A stretch of DNA of 54,039 nt, from positions 1 through 54,039 of the forward strand of contig NZ_AODF01000018.1 in the NCBI RefSeq assembly GCF_000525875.1, read 5' to 3'. A program made the position numbers and the translations under genes. Positions 27,530 through 36,586 of this stretch are shown one piece after another (the stretch's first letter is position 1; the number at the start of each line of letters is the position of its first letter). This stretch comes from Listeria floridensis FSL S10-1187. Lineage in GTDB: Bacteria; Bacillota; Bacilli; Lactobacillales; Listeriaceae. Below the pieces are notes generated by a model, which ran no database searches, had not been told where the DNA came from, and worked only from the letters and a program-made list of their open reading frames with translations.

Positions 27530-28191
27530 GTGAGTTTTTCAGCAGTATCGACTGGACGGCGATGTGGGGCTATACAAAAGATACCCTGTATATGACACTC
27601 GTTTCGCTAGTAGCCGTGTTCATTCTCGGCACCCTGCTCGGGCTCTTGCTATTTCTTACCAACAAGAAAACGGGCATTTTTACAAAACTACTATATTGGA
27701 TAACAGCAGTCCTTGTGAACGTTTTTCGCTCGATTCCGTTTATCATTTTGATCGTCCTACTGCTTCCAATGACAAGCGCAATCGTTGGAACAATTATCGG
27801 GCCAAAAGCCGCACTGCCAGCATTGATTATTTCAGCCGCTCCGTTTTATGCGCGTATGGTTGAAATTGCATTCCGCGAAGTGGATAAAGGAGTGCTTGAA
27901 GCGGCCAAAGCAATGGGAGCGAACATTTACACTGTGATTTTCAAAGTGTTAATCCCAGAAGCGCTTCCGGCGCTGATTTCAGGCATTACCGTAACTGCGA
28001 TTTCGCTCGTCGGGTTTACCGCTATGGCGGGGATTATCGGAGCTGGCGGACTTGGGAATGCCGCCTATCTTGAAGGCTTCCAGCGTAACCAGCCGGAAGT
28101 GACTATCGCAGCTACCATTATCATCTTAGTGATTGTGTTTATATTCCAATTTATCGGCGATATACTTACCAAAATCGTCGACAAACGATAA
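27526..28191 (+). CDS. metI: Methionine ABC transporter permease MetI
   Basis: 221 residues, five membrane helices, BPD_transp_1 fold. It has VFRSIPFIILIVLLLPMTSA and the coupling EAA loop EVDKGVLEAAKAMGANIYTV, then GFTAMAGIIGAGGLGNAAYL, all typical of MetI. Overlaps metN by 4 bp and ends 17 bp before metQ, so the three are one operon. Confidence 0.95.
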   Translation: MSEFFSSIDWTAMWGYTKDTLYMTLVSLVAVFILGTLLGLLLFLTNKKTGIFTKLLYWITAVLVNVFRSIPFIILIVLLLPMTSAIVGTIIGPKAALPALIISAAPFYARMVEIAFREVDKGVLEAAKAMGANIYTVIFKVLIPEALPALISGITVTAISLVGFTAMAGIIGAGGLGNAAYLEGFQRNQPEVTIAATIIILVIVFIFQFIGDILTKIVDKR

Positions 28192-28205
28192 AAAAGGAGA
28201 GTGTT

Positions 28206-29042
28206 TTGATGAAAAAGATTATTAGTGCAGTATTTGTATTCAGTTTGGTGTTAGTGCTTGCAGCGTGCGGAGGAAGCGGTTCAGACAAGAAAAGTTCAGA
28301 AGATAAGAATCAATTAGTTGTAGGAGCTTCCAATACACCACATGCCGAGATCTTGGAAAAAGCAAAACCCATTCTTAAAAAAGAAGGCATTGATTTAAAA
28401 ATCGTCACGTATCAAGATTACGTTTTGCCAAATAAAGCGCTTGATGAAGGCGAACTTGATGCCAACTACTTCCAGCATAAACCATACTTAGAACTTGAAG
28501 AAAAAAGAAAAAAGGCTATAAATTTGCAGATGTCGGCGCGATTCACATTGAACCAATGGGGATTTACTCGAAGAAAGTCAAAAACTTAAAAGACTTGAAA
28601 GACGGCGCACAAATTTTACTATCGAACAGTAAATCTGACTGGCCGCGTGTTATCGGCATTTTCGTTGATCAAGGACTGCTTACATTAAAAGATGGTGTAA
28701 AAGCAGAAGATGCCACATTCGATGACATTAAAGACAATCCGAAAAAAACTAAAATTCAAATATGATTTAGATCCCGCTTACTTAATGACTGCTTATAATC
28801 ATGAAGAAGGCGATGCAGTAGCAATCAATTCTAACTTCGTAGTAGATCAAGGACTTAATCCAACAAAAGATGCAATTGCGATTGAAAGTCAAGATTCGCC
28901 ATATGCGAACATTGTGGTTACCAAAGACTCGAATAAAAACAATAAAAATGTGAAGAAACTAGTCGAAGTACTTCACTCGAAAGAAATTCAAGATTGGATT
29001 ATTGATAAATGGAAAGGCGCAGTAATCCCTGTCAATAAATAA
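28206..29042 (+). CDS. metQ: Methionine-binding lipoprotein MetQ (two frameshifts)
   Basis: NlpA-family lipoprotein: lipobox LAAC, then LVVGASNTPHAEILEKAKPI, YVLPNKALDEGELDANYFQH, FADVGAIHIEPMGIYSKKVK, the ligand loop LDPAYLMTAYNHEEGDAVAI and C-terminal KEIQDWIIDKWKGAVIPV. Two frame breaks fall at A-rich runs: 28501-28513 (restoring one A gives KRKKGYKFADVG) and the A7 run at 28742-28748 (giving KFKYDLDPAYL). Corrected length is about 277, normal for MetQ. With intact metN and metI upstream, the breaks look like sequence errors. Confidence 0.92.
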
Positions 29043-29046
29043 AGCA

Positions 29047-29082
29047 AAAACCCTTGCCGGGTCAACCCGACAAGGGTTTTTT
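29047..29082 (+). terminator. Rho-independent terminator after metQ
   Basis: CCCTTG-CCGGGT-CAA-CCCGA-CAAGGG stem with flanking A and T runs. It can also serve the convergent DeoR gene. Confidence 0.88.
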
Positions 29083-29088
29083 GCGCGT

Positions 29089-29838
29089 TCATTTAATAAT
29101 CCGAACCAAATCTTCAAAAGCATTCAGCTCGCCATTTTCAGCTGTATTTGTAATGAGTGCCGTTAAGTCTGAAACATGATAGAAAGAGTAGAAATCTTCC
29201 TTGCCGATTTTAGAACCATCGAGCAGCAAATATTTCTCAAACGAATTGTTTAACGCAATTTCTTGCGTGCGACCTTCTTCAATCGTTGCGGTCATAACTC
29301 GGTTTTCCGACAGCGCATTCGCTCCGATAAAAGCTTTTCCAAAGCGAATATCCTGTAAAACAGTGTTCGCCATTTCACCATAAAAGGCTCCTGTTTTACG
29401 TCGTAATTCACCGCCGATCAAATACAGCATAATATTTTCACGCGGTTCAAGAATCGAAAAAACAGGAAGGCTGTTCGTTACGACACGCAAAGGAAAGTCG
29501 GGTAAAGAAGCCGCCAGAAGTTCAATCGTCGTACCAGGACCTAGAAAAATCGTATCATCTTGTTCGATTAAAGGTAAAGTCAGTTCAGCTAATTGCTTTT
29601 TTTCATCCTGATGAATAATTTTTTTCTGTTCGTGCGAAAGTTCCTCGTGCCGGTAAATATTAATGCTTTGCGCGCCGCCGTGAACACGTTTCAACTTTCC
29701 TTGCTTTTCGAGCTCCGTCAAATCGCGACGAACCGTCATATCCGAGACCTGAAGCCGGTCCATAATCTCTTGAACCTTAACCGTACCGCTTTTGTCGACT
29801 AGTGAAACAATCGTATTCAGTCTTTCCTCTTTTAACAT
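29089..29838 (-). CDS. DeoR-family sugar-operon repressor, LacR-like
   Basis: About 249 residues. N-terminal DeoR helix-turn-helix LNTIVSLVDKSGTVKVQEIM, MDRLQVSDMTVRRDLTELEK and HGGAQ. The C-terminal sugar-phosphate sensor domain has TIFLGPGTTIELLAASLP, VVTNSLPVF, LIGGELRRKTGAFYGEMA and AFIGANALS. The second Met is chosen as start because AAAGGA is eight bases ahead of it. It is the last gene downstream of lacABCD on the same strand and probably represses the lac/gat divergent promoters with tagatose-6-phosphate or galactose-6-phosphate as inducer, as LacR does in streptococci and staphylococci. That role is inference. Confidence 0.88.
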   Translation of the reverse strand: MLKEERLNTIVSLVDKSGTVKVQEIMDRLQVSDMTVRRDLTELEKQGKLKRVHGGAQSINIYRHEELSHEQKKIIHQDEKKQLAELTLPLIEQDDTIFLGPGTTIELLAASLPDFPLRVVTNSLPVFSILEPRENIMLYLIGGELRRKTGAFYGEMANTVLQDIRFGKAFIGANALSENRVMTATIEEGRTQEIALNNSFEKYLLLDGSKIGKEDFYSFYHVSDLTALITNTAENGELNAFEDLVRIIK

Positions 29839-29924
29839 GCCATTCATCCTTTAATTTTGATTTCATTCTCTATACTACCAAAAAACCCCTCGTTACACTA
29901 GCCCGAACACAATACGCCGACCGC

Positions 29925-30899
29925 TTAATGGATGAATTCAAGTTCAAGCGGAGTGGCTGTTTCGTTTAAAACCTCGTTCAATTCTTTAATCTTTGCCGTC
30001 CCAGTTTCCCTTAGCCAAACTCGTGCCGCTTCCTCCCCGTCACGTACAAAAGGAGCAACACCGTCTGCCCAAGTTGCTCTACCACAAAGTACGCCATTAA
30101 AAGTAGAGCCCGAATCCTTGGCAAACTTGAGCGTTTCAAGGAACAATTCAGCACTGACACCAGCACTTAAAAAGACAAACGGAAGGGACGTTGCTTCTGC
30201 CTGCTCCTTAAAGAAAAGAGCCGCTTCTTCCTTCGTATAAACCGCTTCCTCATTCGAAAAACCAACCACGCGTTTCATGTTCACCGGAACTTCCACTTTC
30301 AGCACATCGACATTATAGCGCGACTCCGAAAACTCCTTCATCATTTCAATCACCTTATGCGGCTTTACTTTGGCATATTCGCTCGAATTCGTATCAAGAC
30401 CCGCTGCATCATAAGAAACTAGCTCAAGGAAAAACGGCAGATCCTCAGCCAGACATTCCGAACCGACACGTTCCATGAAAATCCGTTTTTGCTCATTTAT
30501 AGCATCAGCTTCATCTACATCATAATAAAGTAAAAACTTACATGCTTCGGCTCCAGCTTCCTTCAAGCGCTTCACCGACCAGTCGTCCAAAATATCTGGT
30601 AGTCTGCCTGGAACCGTAGCATCATAGCCCGTTTTTTCATAAGCGAGCAAAAGCCCGGCCGTTTCGTCACGTTTTTGAGCTGCCGGAATACCGTATTCCG
30701 GGTCGAGCAGAATGGCCGAAGCATGTGGCGTAAGTTCCTCAGAAACCAGCTCCTTAAAGCGAATAATCTCTTGATCCGTTGCCGCTTCGCCTTTAGCAGC
30801 AGCAATCATTTTTTTAAGAGCACCACGTTGGTCAATCGCAAGCGCTCCGATACACCCTTTAGAATTTGTTAGTGTACGCATATAATCCAGTTTCGTCAT
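29925..30899 (-). CDS. lacD: Tagatose 1,6-diphosphate aldolase LacD
   Basis: About 324 residues, class I aldolase that splits tagatose-1,6-bisphosphate into DHAP and glyceraldehyde-3-phosphate. It starts [20 protein letters not shown], then [22 protein letters not shown] and [13 protein letters not shown] (substrate-site region), then [11 protein letters not shown], where the Schiff-base Lys is expected, and [12 protein letters not shown] and [14 protein letters not shown]. The ATG preceded by GGAGGAAC is chosen over an upstream alternative. Third step of the tagatose-6-phosphate pathway, between lacC and the DeoR gene. Confidence 0.94.
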   Translation of the reverse strand: MTKLDYMRTLTNSKGCIGALAIDQRGALKKMIAAAKGEAATDQEIIRFKELVSEELTPHASAILLDPEYGIPAAQKRDETAGLLLAYEKTGYDATVPGRLPDILDDWSVKRLKEAGAEACKFLLYYDVDEADAINEQKRIFMERVGSECLAEDLPFFLELVSYDAAGLDTNSSEYAKVKPHKVIEMMKEFSESRYNVDVLKVEVPVNMKRVVGFSNEEAVYTKEEAALFFKEQAEATSLPFVFLSAGVSAELFLETLKFAKDSGSTFNGVLCGRATWADGVAPFVRDGEEAARVWLRETGTAKIKELNEVLNETATPLELEFIH

Positions 30900-30915
30900 T
30901 TTCGTTGTTCCTCCT

Positions 30916-31848
30916 TTAATTTTGAATAACCGTGACTTGTTCAAACAGTTCCTGATAACGATTCAAATCAACTGATCCCGTTTCCGGCTCGCAGGCATTT
31001 AGCATCCCAAGCGTCATTGCTTTTTTCAGCACGTCTTCAGGTGAATCCTTATGATAAAGACCACTTAAAAGTCCAGCAACCGTCGCATCTCCTGACCCGA
31101 CCGGATTAACAGCAGTAATCTGTGGAATCCTAACCTGATGAAAATCTGATCCAATTTTGGCAAAAGCCCCATCTTTTCCTAGCGAAATAACAATCCAAGG
31201 AATCCCCTCGAAAAGCCCATCCGAAAGAACCTCTTTCAATTCATCCGTGTCAGCCGAAACCGATCGGCCGATCAGTTCCCCGAGCTCCGCTAAATTTGGC
31301 TTGATCAAAAACGGCTTAGCAGGTGACCAAAGTACAGCTTCAAGCGGCTTCCCCGAAACATCCAGCATAACCTTGACACCCTTTTCTTGCGCACACTTGA
31401 CCATTTCCGCATAGAACCCAGCCGGCAACCCGTCCGCAAGACTCCCTGAAATTCCGACTAGTCCTGCTTGTCCGAGCAGCAGCTCGAAATGCGCCAAAAA
31501 TAGTTCCGCCTCGCGTTCAGCAACGATCGGCCCGCTTTCAAGAATCTCCGTCTGCATGCCGCCATGCAAAATTGCGATACAATTCCTCGTTTCACCGCTG
31601 ATTGGGAAAAAATCATAGCCGATACCTGCTTGCGTAAGTGAAGCCTTTATTTCTTCACCGAGAAACCCTCCAAGAAGCCCGCTTGCAAACACATCCTCAT
31701 CCAATTGCTTCAAGACCCGCGTCACATTAAGCCCCTTACCGCCGGCTGTTTTTTTCACTTGGCGGACGCGGTTTGGCGCATCCAGATGGAAATCTTCAAG
31801 CGAATAAGCAATATCGATCGAAGGATTCATCGTTATCGTTAAAATCAT
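30916..31848 (-). CDS. lacC: Tagatose-6-phosphate kinase LacC (PfkB family)
   Basis: 310 residues. PfkB signatures: N-terminal [38 protein letters not shown] with the GGKG substrate motif, and C-terminal [20 protein letters not shown] carrying the catalytic Asp and anion hole (GSGD). The conserved [13 protein letters not shown] stretch lies between. It phosphorylates tagatose-6-phosphate to the 1,6-bisphosphate. By sequence alone 1-phosphofructokinase is a possible alternative, but the lacA, lacB and lacD neighbours settle the call. Confidence 0.92.
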   Translation of the reverse strand: MILTITMNPSIDIAYSLEDFHLDAPNRVRQVKKTAGGKGLNVTRVLKQLDEDVFASGLLGGFLGEEIKASLTQAGIGYDFFPISGETRNCIAILHGGMQTEILESGPIVAEREAELFLAHFELLLGQAGLVGISGSLADGLPAGFYAEMVKCAQEKGVKVMLDVSGKPLEAVLWSPAKPFLIKPNLAELGELIGRSVSADTDELKEVLSDGLFEGIPWIVISLGKDGAFAKIGSDFHQVRIPQITAVNPVGSGDATVAGLLSGLYHKDSPEDVLKKAMTLGMLNACEPETGSVDLNRYQELFEQVTVIQN

Positions 31849-31860
31849 CTTTTTTGCCTC

Positions 31861-32376
31861 CTAGTCGTGATACTCGCCGCGATCCCATTTGGCTAAAATC
31901 TCATCAAAAAACCCGGGTTCAGCTTGATTGGTACTTGCTTTTTCAATGTGATCCAGCTTTTTAATCCAACCTTTATTTTCTTCGCTTTCTTGATACTCCG
32001 CTTTCAAAAAAGCATCGATGATATCGCAGATCAAGAATTCTCCGGTAATTCGGCCGCCAAAACCGATTACATTGGCATTTAATTGTTCCTTTGAATAAAT
32101 CGCCGAAGTCATATCGCGAACAAGTGCCGCTCGTATTCCCGGTACTTTATTGACCGAATTTGTTATGCCGACTCCCGTCCCGCAAATGACAACACCCTGG
32201 TCAGCTTTTCCACTAGCAACCAGCTCGCCTACTTTTTTTCCGAAAATTGGGTAATGCGTCCTTGTAAAATCATACGTTCCAACATCAATTACTTCATATC
32301 CCTGTTCCTTCAAAAATTTTGAAACCGCCATTTTCGTATCCGTCACAATATGGTCTGAACCTAACGCAATTTTCAT
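31861..32376 (-). CDS. lacB: Galactose-6-phosphate isomerase subunit LacB
   Basis: 171 residues of the RpiB/LacAB family. N-terminal [20 protein letters not shown], the active-site region [40 protein letters not shown] and [20 protein letters not shown]. With LacA it forms the heteromeric isomerase converting galactose-6-phosphate to tagatose-6-phosphate. The 171-residue length and the C-terminal extension past [18 protein letters not shown] mark it as the B subunit. Confidence 0.94.
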   Translation of the reverse strand: MKIALGSDHIVTDTKMAVSKFLKEQGYEVIDVGTYDFTRTHYPIFGKKVGELVASGKADQGVVICGTGVGITNSVNKVPGIRAALVRDMTSAIYSKEQLNANVIGFGGRITGEFLICDIIDAFLKAEYQESEENKGWIKKLDHIEKASTNQAEPGFFDEILAKWDRGEYHD

Positions 32377-32396
32377 GTTTTCTCTTCCTTTCTGAA

Positions 32397-32827
32397 TTAA
32401 GCCATTTTATTAAGCATATCGACCCGGACTTGGTGTCTGCCCCCGTCGTAATGCGCTGCAAGAAATTCGTGTACAATATTTTTCGCGAGTTCCTTGCCGA
32501 CGATCAAGCTGCCAAGTGTGATCATCTTTGAATTATTATGTTCGCGCGTCATATAAGCGGAACGTTCATCGGAAACCTCAGCCGCAATCATACCTTTTAC
32601 TTTCGTTGCGGCGATAAAACTTCCAGCCCCGTACCCGTCGATCGCGATGCCAAGACTACCATCCTCATTTAATACTTCATTCGCTACCGCTAAACTGGAG
32701 CTGATGAAATCCGCCGCACCATCTGGTGTTTGATCCACGACATCATAGCCGCTCGCGATTAAGTATTTTTTTCAAAAAACTCCTTAAGCTCCATTCCATC
32801 TCTATCCGACCCGATAATTACACGCAT
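32397..32827 (-). CDS. lacA: Galactose-6-phosphate isomerase subunit LacA (frameshifted)
   Basis: About 143 residues of the same family as LacB. N-terminal [20 protein letters not shown], then a break in the T7 run at 32766-32772 (needs one more base, giving [20 protein letters not shown]), then [40 protein letters not shown] and [20 protein letters not shown]. Corrected length is that of LacA. First gene of lacABCD; GGAGGAAATAAAG precedes the ATG. A promoter with an operator-like repeat in its spacer lies about 70 bp upstream. Confidence 0.92.
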
Positions 32828-32897
32828 CTTTATTTCCTCCTTTTATAAATCTAGTTAATATCAGCCCAAAATGCTGAATCTGTTTGATTACAACTTT

Positions 32898-32926
32898 AAT
32901 ATAAAACAAAAACAAACTAAAATCAA
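32898..32926 (-). promoter_or_regulatory. lacA promoter with operator-like repeat in the spacer
   Basis: On the minus strand: -35 TTGATT (32926-32921), 17-bp spacer, -10 TATATT (32903-32898). The spacer is almost exactly the 17-mer AAAACAAAAACAAACTA (plus-strand reading, 32903-32919), which recurs near the PTS promoter. Confidence 0.6.
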
Positions 32927-32957
32927 CAGTAAATGTTTATATTTTTTTGTTTTAGGG

Positions 32958-32985
32958 TTGAAATTATAAAAAAATGGTTTATAAT
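32958..32985 (+). promoter_or_regulatory. Promoter of the PTS operon
   Basis: -35 TTGAAA (32958-32963), 16-bp spacer, -10 TATAAT (32980-32985). A 17-mer almost identical to the one in the lacA promoter follows at 32995-33011, where it would block the early transcribed region. Confidence 0.7.
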
Positions 32986-32994
32986 AAAACATGT

Positions 32995-33011
32995 AAACAA
33001 AAAACAAACTA
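32995..33011. promoter_or_regulatory. Second copy of operator-like 17-mer
   Basis: AAACAAAAAACAAACTA differs at two positions from the copy at 32903-32919 and has the same orientation. The pair flanks the divergent lac/PTS promoters and is a candidate binding site for the DeoR-family repressor. Confidence 0.5.
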
Positions 33012-33035
33012 TTTCAAACGAAAGAGGGTGGCAAA

Positions 33036-33518
33036 TTGAACTCAACAGAAAACCGCTTTGAAAAAGATACAGTGTACGTGTCAAAGAAGCATACACAAGC
33101 CGAAGTATTTGAAGAAGTTTACTTGGATTTGCTTGCGAAGGAACTTGTTACAGAAGATTTTTTAGTCCATTTATTGGAGCGGGAACAACAGTATCCAACA
33201 GGGATTGATCTAGCCGTTGTTAATCCAAACTTTCCAAATATTGCGATTCCACATACCGAAAGTGAGTTTGTAAAAACAACACGGATTATCCCGATTAAAC
33301 TTGAAACAGAAATCGAATTTAAAAATATGATTTTTCCAGATGAAACCTTATCCGTTCATTTTCTATTCATGATTTTAAATGGAAACGGAATGGAGCAGAC
33401 GGGGCTTCTTGCTGACATTATGGATTTCATTAATTCAACAGCTGAACAAGATCTGCTCGCGTTTTTTAACATGGAAAATACAGCCGAAATTTATCAGTTT
33501 TTAGAAAAACATTTTTAG
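33036..33518 (+). CDS. PTS EIIA component, galactitol/fructose type
   Basis: 160 residues of the PTS_EIIA_2 (Fru/Mtl/Gat) fold. The phosphorylated His lies in PNIAIPHTESEFVKT. It passes phosphate from HPr to the EIIB encoded next. The start is a TTG with GAGGGTGG upstream; no ATG is closer to the domain start. First gene of a three-gene PTS operon divergent from lacABCD, so the incoming sugar should enter as galactose-6-phosphate or tagatose-6-phosphate. Confidence 0.88.
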   Translation: MNSTENRFEKDTVYVSKKHTQAEVFEEVYLDLLAKELVTEDFLVHLLEREQQYPTGIDLAVVNPNFPNIAIPHTESEFVKTTRIIPIKLETEIEFKNMIFPDETLSVHFLFMILNGNGMEQTGLLADIMDFINSTAEQDLLAFFNMENTAEIYQFLEKHF

Positions 33519-33530
33519 GAGGAAAAGAAA

Positions 33531-33836
33531 ATGATTAAAATTTTAGCAGCTTGCGGAGCAGGCGTTAACTCAAGTCACCAAATTAAAAGTGCACTCGAAG
33601 AAGAACTTGCAAAACGCGGGTATCAAATTCAATGTGATGCGGTGATGATTAAGGATATTAATGAAGACATGTTGTCGCATTATGACATCTTTGCTCAAAT
33701 TGCCAATACTGATCTTGGTTTCGAAATCCATATTCCAGTTGTCGACGCAGGCGCAATTCTATACCGTATCCCAGCAATGGCTGAACCTGTTTACGAACAA
33801 ATAGAAAGCGCTATCAAAACATTAGCTAAATCATAA
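33531..33836 (+). CDS. PTS EIIB component, GatB type
   Basis: 101 residues. The phosphocysteine loop is at the N-terminus: ILAACGAGVNSSHQIKSALE, followed by the short Rossmann-like fold (QCDAVMIKDI, YDIFAQIAN). Small stand-alone EIIB of the PTS_IIB_2 (Gat/lactose) family. It lies 12 bp after the EIIA gene with AGGAGGAAAAG, so it is in the same operon, and it phosphorylates the sugar bound by EIIC. Confidence 0.92.
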   Translation: MIKILAACGAGVNSSHQIKSALEEELAKRGYQIQCDAVMIKDINEDMLSHYDIFAQIANTDLGFEIHIPVVDAGAILYRIPAMAEPVYEQIESAIKTLAKS

Positions 33837-33876
33837 CAACGACATAGAAAATCTAAAAAGGGAGTGGAAGTGAACA

Positions 33877-35280
33877 ATGAGTACGATTATTGAACTAGCA
33901 AACGCCATCTTTCAGCCGTTAATCAATCTTGGCGCGGCACCGCTCATGACGATTATCTTAACCGTCATTGCACTGCTTTTCGGTGTGAAATTTACAAAAG
34001 CCTTTGAAGGCGGCTTAAAACTTGGGATTGCTTTAACTGGGATCGGTGCAATCATTAACATATTAACGACTTCATTTTCAGGCGCTCTAACAGACTTTGT
34101 TAAATCAACCGGCATTGAGTTGAACATTACTGATGTTGGCTGGGCGCCACTTGCGACCATTACATGGGGCTCGCCGTATACGCTGTTTTTCTTAATGATT
34201 ATGGTAATTGTAAATATAATCATGCTGATTTTGAAAAAAACAAATACACTCGATGTTGATATTTTTGATATTTGGCATTTATCAATCGTCGGTTTGTTTG
34301 CGATTTTCTGCGGAGCAAACCTGTTGATTGCGACAACGCTTGTCGTTTTCATCGGCATCTTGAAAATTCTTAATTCTGATTTGATGAAGCCGACCTTTAA
34401 TGATTTGCTAAATGCGCCAGACTCGAATCCAATGACGACGACGCATATGAACTATATGATGAATCCGATCATCATGGTTTTCGATAAAATTTTTGATAAA
34501 GTATTTCCTTGGCTTGACCGGTTTGATTTTGATGCAGCCAAGCTGAACAATAAAATTGGCTTTTGGGGCAGTAAATTCGCCATCGGAATCTATCTTGGGA
34601 TTTTCGTCGGGCTTTTAGCCGGCCAATCGCCTACACAAATTGCTGCGCTAGCTTTTACCGCCGCAGTCTGTCTAGAACTATTTTCACTTATCGGCTCTTG
34701 GTTTATTGCGGCCGTTGAACCGCTCTCTCAGGGGATTACAAACTTTGCTAATAAACGATTAAAAGGGCGCAAGTTAAACATAGGGCTTGACTGGCCGTTT
34801 ATTGCTGGACGTGCTGAAATTTGGGCGGCTGCAAATATCTTAGCACCAATTATGCTACTCGAATCTTTAATTTTACCGGGCAATAAACTGCTCCCGCTAG
34901 GTGGGATTATTGCGATGGGAGTAACGCCAGCGCTGCTTGTTGTCACGCGTGGGAAAATTATCCGCATGATCGTGATTGGTGCACTTGAACTGCCATTGTT
35001 TTTATGGGCAGGGACACTGATTGCGCCATTCATTACCGAAACAGCCAAAAAAGTCGGCGCATTTCCGGCCGGAATCAGCCATGACACATTGATTTCACAT
35101 ACGACGATGGAAGGACCAATCGAGAAATTCCTCGGTTATCTCGTTGGTAATGCTTCACAGGGACAAATTGAGTTTATCCTTTATGCTATTTTGGCGCTTG
35201 TTGGCTACTTGTTGATTTTCATTTGGTACGCACGTCAAATGAAGAAACGAAACGCTGCCTATTTAGCAGAAAAAGAATAA
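33877..35280 (+). CDS. PTS EIIC component, GatC family
   Basis: 467 residues, about ten to twelve membrane helices. EIIC-Gat (PF03611) features: AIFQPLINLGAAPLMTIILT, GGLKLGIALTGIGAIINILT, VGWAPLATITWGSPYTLFFL and NIGLDWPFIAGRAEIWAAAN. GatC-type permeases import galactitol, galactose or related sugars. As lacABCD is divergent and no galactitol-1-phosphate dehydrogenase is nearby, galactose is the favoured substrate. A Gat-type galactose PTS beside a lac operon is known from oral streptococci. Substrate is inference. Confidence 0.9.
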   Translation: MSTIIELANAIFQPLINLGAAPLMTIILTVIALLFGVKFTKAFEGGLKLGIALTGIGAIINILTTSFSGALTDFVKSTGIELNITDVGWAPLATITWGSPYTLFFLMIMVIVNIIMLILKKTNTLDVDIFDIWHLSIVGLFAIFCGANLLIATTLVVFIGILKILNSDLMKPTFNDLLNAPDSNPMTTTHMNYMMNPIIMVFDKIFDKVFPWLDRFDFDAAKLNNKIGFWGSKFAIGIYLGIFVGLLAGQSPTQIAALAFTAAVCLELFSLIGSWFIAAVEPLSQGITNFANKRLKGRKLNIGLDWPFIAGRAEIWAAANILAPIMLLESLILPGNKLLPLGGIIAMGVTPALLVVTRGKIIRMIVIGALELPLFLWAGTLIAPFITETAKKVGAFPAGISHDTLISHTTMEGPIEKFLGYLVGNASQGQIEFILYAILALVGYLLIFIWYARQMKKRNAAYLAEKE

Positions 35281-35293
35281 TGGGGTAAAAAAA

Positions 35294-35328
35294 CAACCTC
35301 AGCCGGCTTCTTGCGGCTGAGGTTTTGC
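35294..35328. terminator. Rho-independent terminator after EIIC
   Basis: ACCTCAGCCG / CGGCTGAGGT stem with a GCTTCTTG loop, A run before and TTTT after. It serves this operon and perhaps the convergent lipoprotein gene. Confidence 0.85.
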
Positions 35329-35346
35329 TTTTAAACTGATCAAGCT

Positions 35347-36411
35347 TTACGAAGGATGAGTTTCCAAATATTTCTTTAGCCCATCCGACACAGCTTTATC
35401 GAGTTCCTTTTTATTCACAATATCCTTATTCCTTGGAATTTCCGGCACAGCTTCATATGGAAGCATTGAAGCTTTAACGGTGATATCGAAGCGGTCATCC
35501 GAACTGGTATCCGAGTAAACCGTACGAATGTCAAACTCCTTAAACCCATCTTCGCTATCCGGTTTGATCGTAAGTTTAATCTCTAGTTTCTTTGCTTCAT
35601 TCTCTACGAGTTCCTTGAAATAGCTTTGCGTTGTATCTTTCAGTTCCTTCCATATTTCACGTGCGTCGTTCCGCGAAATTTCCTTTCCTTCTGAAAGAAG
35701 ATTCACAGCGGCATCATCCTTATCCCAAATAGCAACAATTTCCGAAACTAATTGCTTCAAGTCACTCTTTGGAATGGTAAGCGATATATCCCCGCCTTTG
35801 TTCAACTCAAACCGATTATCCGAAATTTGATTTAAAAAGTCATAAATTGAAGATACAGTCTGCTTTTCTAGCCGGTGCATATCTTCTGCCTGTTTTTTGA
35901 CCATCTCACTATTAATCGTCATATTAGAAAGATTTTGAATCGCTTCATAAACATCCAAATATTTGGCTTTCAGATCTTGGTTATTTTCGAGTACGGCTGT
36001 TAGTACTTTTTGGGAAGTTTTGCTTAACCCTTGTTTACTTTGCTCGTTAAGTTGGTAAAGATTATTAACAGGAATATAAATACGTCCTGTTTTATTATCT
36101 TGCAAGATATCAACGGTAAGTGGAAGATCGTCCATATTTAAATTAATCTTCGCGATCGAAGTCTTTTCAGCTTTGTCAGCAGAAACTTTGACGGCAAGAT
36201 AATTTGTTTGTAGTTCAGAATCATCAATGGATAAAAGTTTTTGATAGCGACTTGAAAGCTCGCGAATGTCAGTTTTTATGTTTAAAGTGTATTGTTCCTT
36301 TAAGCTGAATTGTCGAAGCGCTGCTGTAAAATTAGACTTTGGTGAGCTGCATCCGGACAATGTCATGAAAAGCAATAAAAGAATCAAAGCGAAGCTTATT
36401 GCTTTTTTCAT
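35347..36411 (-). CDS. Lipoprotein of unknown function
   Basis: 354 residues. Lipoprotein signal with lipobox LSGC, then a soluble extracellular region without a recognised catalytic motif. The mid-region has helices (NLSNMTINSEMVKKQAEDMH) and a beta-rich part (GGDISLTIPKSDLKQLVSEI, LEIKLTIKPDSEDGFKEFDI), as in LolA/LppX-like carrier lipoproteins, but no specific match is claimed. GGAGG precedes the ATG. It is convergent with the PTS operon and divergent from the copper ATPase. Membrane-anchored on the outer face; function unknown. Confidence 0.82.
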   Translation of the reverse strand: MKKAISFALILLLLFMTLSGCSSPKSNFTAALRQFSLKEQYTLNIKTDIRELSSRYQKLLSIDDSELQTNYLAVKVSADKAEKTSIAKINLNMDDLPLTVDILQDNKTGRIYIPVNNLYQLNEQSKQGLSKTSQKVLTAVLENNQDLKAKYLDVYEAIQNLSNMTINSEMVKKQAEDMHRLEKQTVSSIYDFLNQISDNRFELNKGGDISLTIPKSDLKQLVSEIVAIWDKDDAAVNLLSEGKEISRNDAREIWKELKDTTQSYFKELVENEAKKLEIKLTIKPDSEDGFKEFDIRTVYSDTSSDDRFDITVKASMLPYEAVPEIPRNKDIVNKKELDKAVSDGLKKYLETHPS

Positions 36412-36586
36412 ACAAATCTCCTCCGTGGCGGAATTATTAAGTGAAAGACTTCTAATTGTTACGAATTAGTTAGTTTGTTTCAATTGTGTTACGTTACTAT
36501 AACGATATCATAATGGCGGCAGGAATACAATGCTTTTTTCGAAACTCGGGGCGGCAGAGAAGGCTTAAAGAAGGGAAGGACGAAAA

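Noticed and set aside
32930..33010. CRISPR-like or satellite repeat in the AT-rich lac/PTS gap
   Set aside because: Only two related 17-mers and promoter elements are present; there are no regularly spaced repeats.
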